DNA of 64,000 nucleotides from Microbacterium sp. Leaf159 (GTDB taxonomy: Bacteria; Actinomycetota; Actinomycetes; Actinomycetales; Microbacteriaceae): NCBI RefSeq assembly GCF_001423615.1, contig NZ_LMOU01000001.1, forward strand, positions 1,126,323 through 1,190,322, given 5' to 3'. Shown here in pieces: positions 61,945-64,000 of the stretch. The notes below the pieces were generated by a model. It made no database searches and had not been told where the DNA came from. It saw only the letters and a program-made list of their open reading frames with translations. The position numbers and the translations under genes were made by a program. Every line of letters begins with the position of its first letter. Position 1 is the stretch's first letter.

Positions 61945-61950
61945 AGCGTA
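61945..61950 (-). promoter_or_regulatory. -10 element, leaderless promoter of the DUF501 gene
   Basis: TACGCT on the minus strand, six bases before the GTG. Confidence 0.65.
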
Positions 61951-62003
61951 CGGGAGACGCCGGGGAGGATGCTCGGAGGCCGCGGCGTCGCGTGCGACTG
62001 TGC

Positions 62004-62567
62004 TCAGCGGCTGACCGCGGCCGTGTCGCTCAGCCCGGCGGCGGTCAGGGTGCGCAGCAATTGGGACATCCAGTCCGACGGCGTCTCTTCGAGCGTGTCG
62101 CTGACAGGGCCCTGCTCCTGCGGAAGCGCTGCGGGGTCGAGATCGTTGTCGATCAGGTAGACGACCTCGCCCGGCTTGACGTAGTAGAGGCGCTCGCGCG
62201 CCTGGGTGGTGATGTAGGCCGGGTCGTTCCAACGCTCGCGCTCTTTCTCGAGCGCGGTGATCTCGTCTTCGGAGACCTGGATCGACTGCTCGAGGGCGGC
62301 GATCTTCTGACGCTGGTCGATGAAGGTGCCGAGCGTGGGGACGAGCACCCACGCACCCAGGACGACGAGCGACAGCATGATGACGGAGAAGGCGGACAGC
62401 CGGATGCCGGATGCCCATTCGCGCACGTCGACGCGTCGTTCCTGACCTCCCCTGCTCGCAGCGCCACGCGGCGGGCGGGAGTTCCCGGTGCGCGGGGCGG
62501 ACTTCGCAGCCGCGGCCGGGCGGGAGGAGCCCGGAGACGCCGAAGGAGGAGCCGGTCGTCGTGCCAC
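62004..62567 (-). CDS. divIC: Septum formation initiator DivIC/FtsB family
   Basis: A 187-residue bitopic protein of the divisome. A disordered Pro/Ala/Arg-rich N-terminus of about 55 residues is followed by a membrane helix (SAFSVIMLSLVVLGAWVLV), a coiled coil (QRQKIAALEQSIQVSEDEITAL) and the conserved ARERLYYVKPGEVVY motif. Lies between eno and DUF501 in the standard actinobacterial order. GGAGGAGG precedes the GTG start. Confidence 0.94.
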   Translation of the reverse strand: MARRPAPPSASPGSSRPAAAAKSAPRTGNSRPPRGAASRGGQERRVDVREWASGIRLSAFSVIMLSLVVLGAWVLVPTLGTFIDQRQKIAALEQSIQVSEDEITALEKERERWNDPAYITTQARERLYYVKPGEVVYLIDNDLDPAALPQEQGPVSDTLEETPSDWMSQLLRTLTAAGLSDTAAVSR

Positions 62568-62620
62568 GGCTCCTCCTCCGTACGTGCCGCTCAGGCGGCG
62601 TGTGTCTGTCTCAGCTGCAT

Positions 62621-64000
<1,380 letters not shown>

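Overview
The window is high-GC DNA from an actinobacterium, most likely of the family Microbacteriaceae and probably Microbacterium. I infer this from gene content and order (eno-divIC-DUF501, ispH/xseA/xseB/fumC/phoH, DUF4307-greA, DUF4245, DUF6264), from the many GTG starts and from leaderless promoters. It looks like chromosomal backbone: no transposase, integrase, phage gene or CRISPR array was seen, and codon use is similar throughout. Most of it is conserved housekeeping sequence, with short accessory stretches between.

Layout. 1-2.1 kb: the glycine cleavage operon gcvT-gcvH-gcvP (minus strand, gcvP cut by the window edge) behind a tandem glycine riboswitch. 2.2-7.6 kb: a complete five-gene family-5 ABC importer whose promoter carries a near-perfect palindrome. 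7.8-13.4 kb: an NAD de novo synthesis operon (NrtR-type Nudix regulator, nadA, nadB, nadC, NifS-type cysteine desulfurase). 13.4-19 kb: a glycosyltransferase, an SDR, an ABC exporter and an MFS exporter, with an array of five 19-bp repeats between the SDR and ABC stop codons. 19-29 kb: small accessory genes, among them a 47-residue cysteine peptide, an acyltransferase, Dps, a cysteine-free HesB-like protein, a lone LysR-type HTH with a basic tail, an ABC-F protein and a condensation-domain/GNAT fusion.

29-45 kb: a core block also found in other actinobacteria: ychF, an interrupted methyltransferase, an exonuclease, rmuC, glpX, fbaA, an IclR regulator, ispH, xseA, xseB, carbonic anhydrase, fumC and phoH2. 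glpX and fbaA face apart from one short intergenic region; ispH and xseA do the same. 45-53 kb: an aminotransferase, uppS, a PAQR membrane protein, DUF4307, greA, ilvA, an AI-2E family permease and a YcaQ-like glycosylase. 53-56.2 kb: LemA, a sugar-lactone oxidase and a PLP aldolase. 56.2-56.7 kb: a 500-base stretch without a convincing protein gene, holding a chain of RNA hairpins and a tRNA gene with a Leu(UAA) anticodon but no long variable arm. 56.7-64 kb: DedA, a glycine-rich protein, type II NADH dehydrogenase, a mycosin-like protease, DUF501, divIC and eno.

A feature that unifies the window is a TANNNT hexamer placed exactly six bases before the start codon of at least seventeen genes on both strands. 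This points to widespread leaderless transcription and was used to settle several starts. It also supports the 47-residue peptide gene and shows that the methyltransferase reading frame really is broken.
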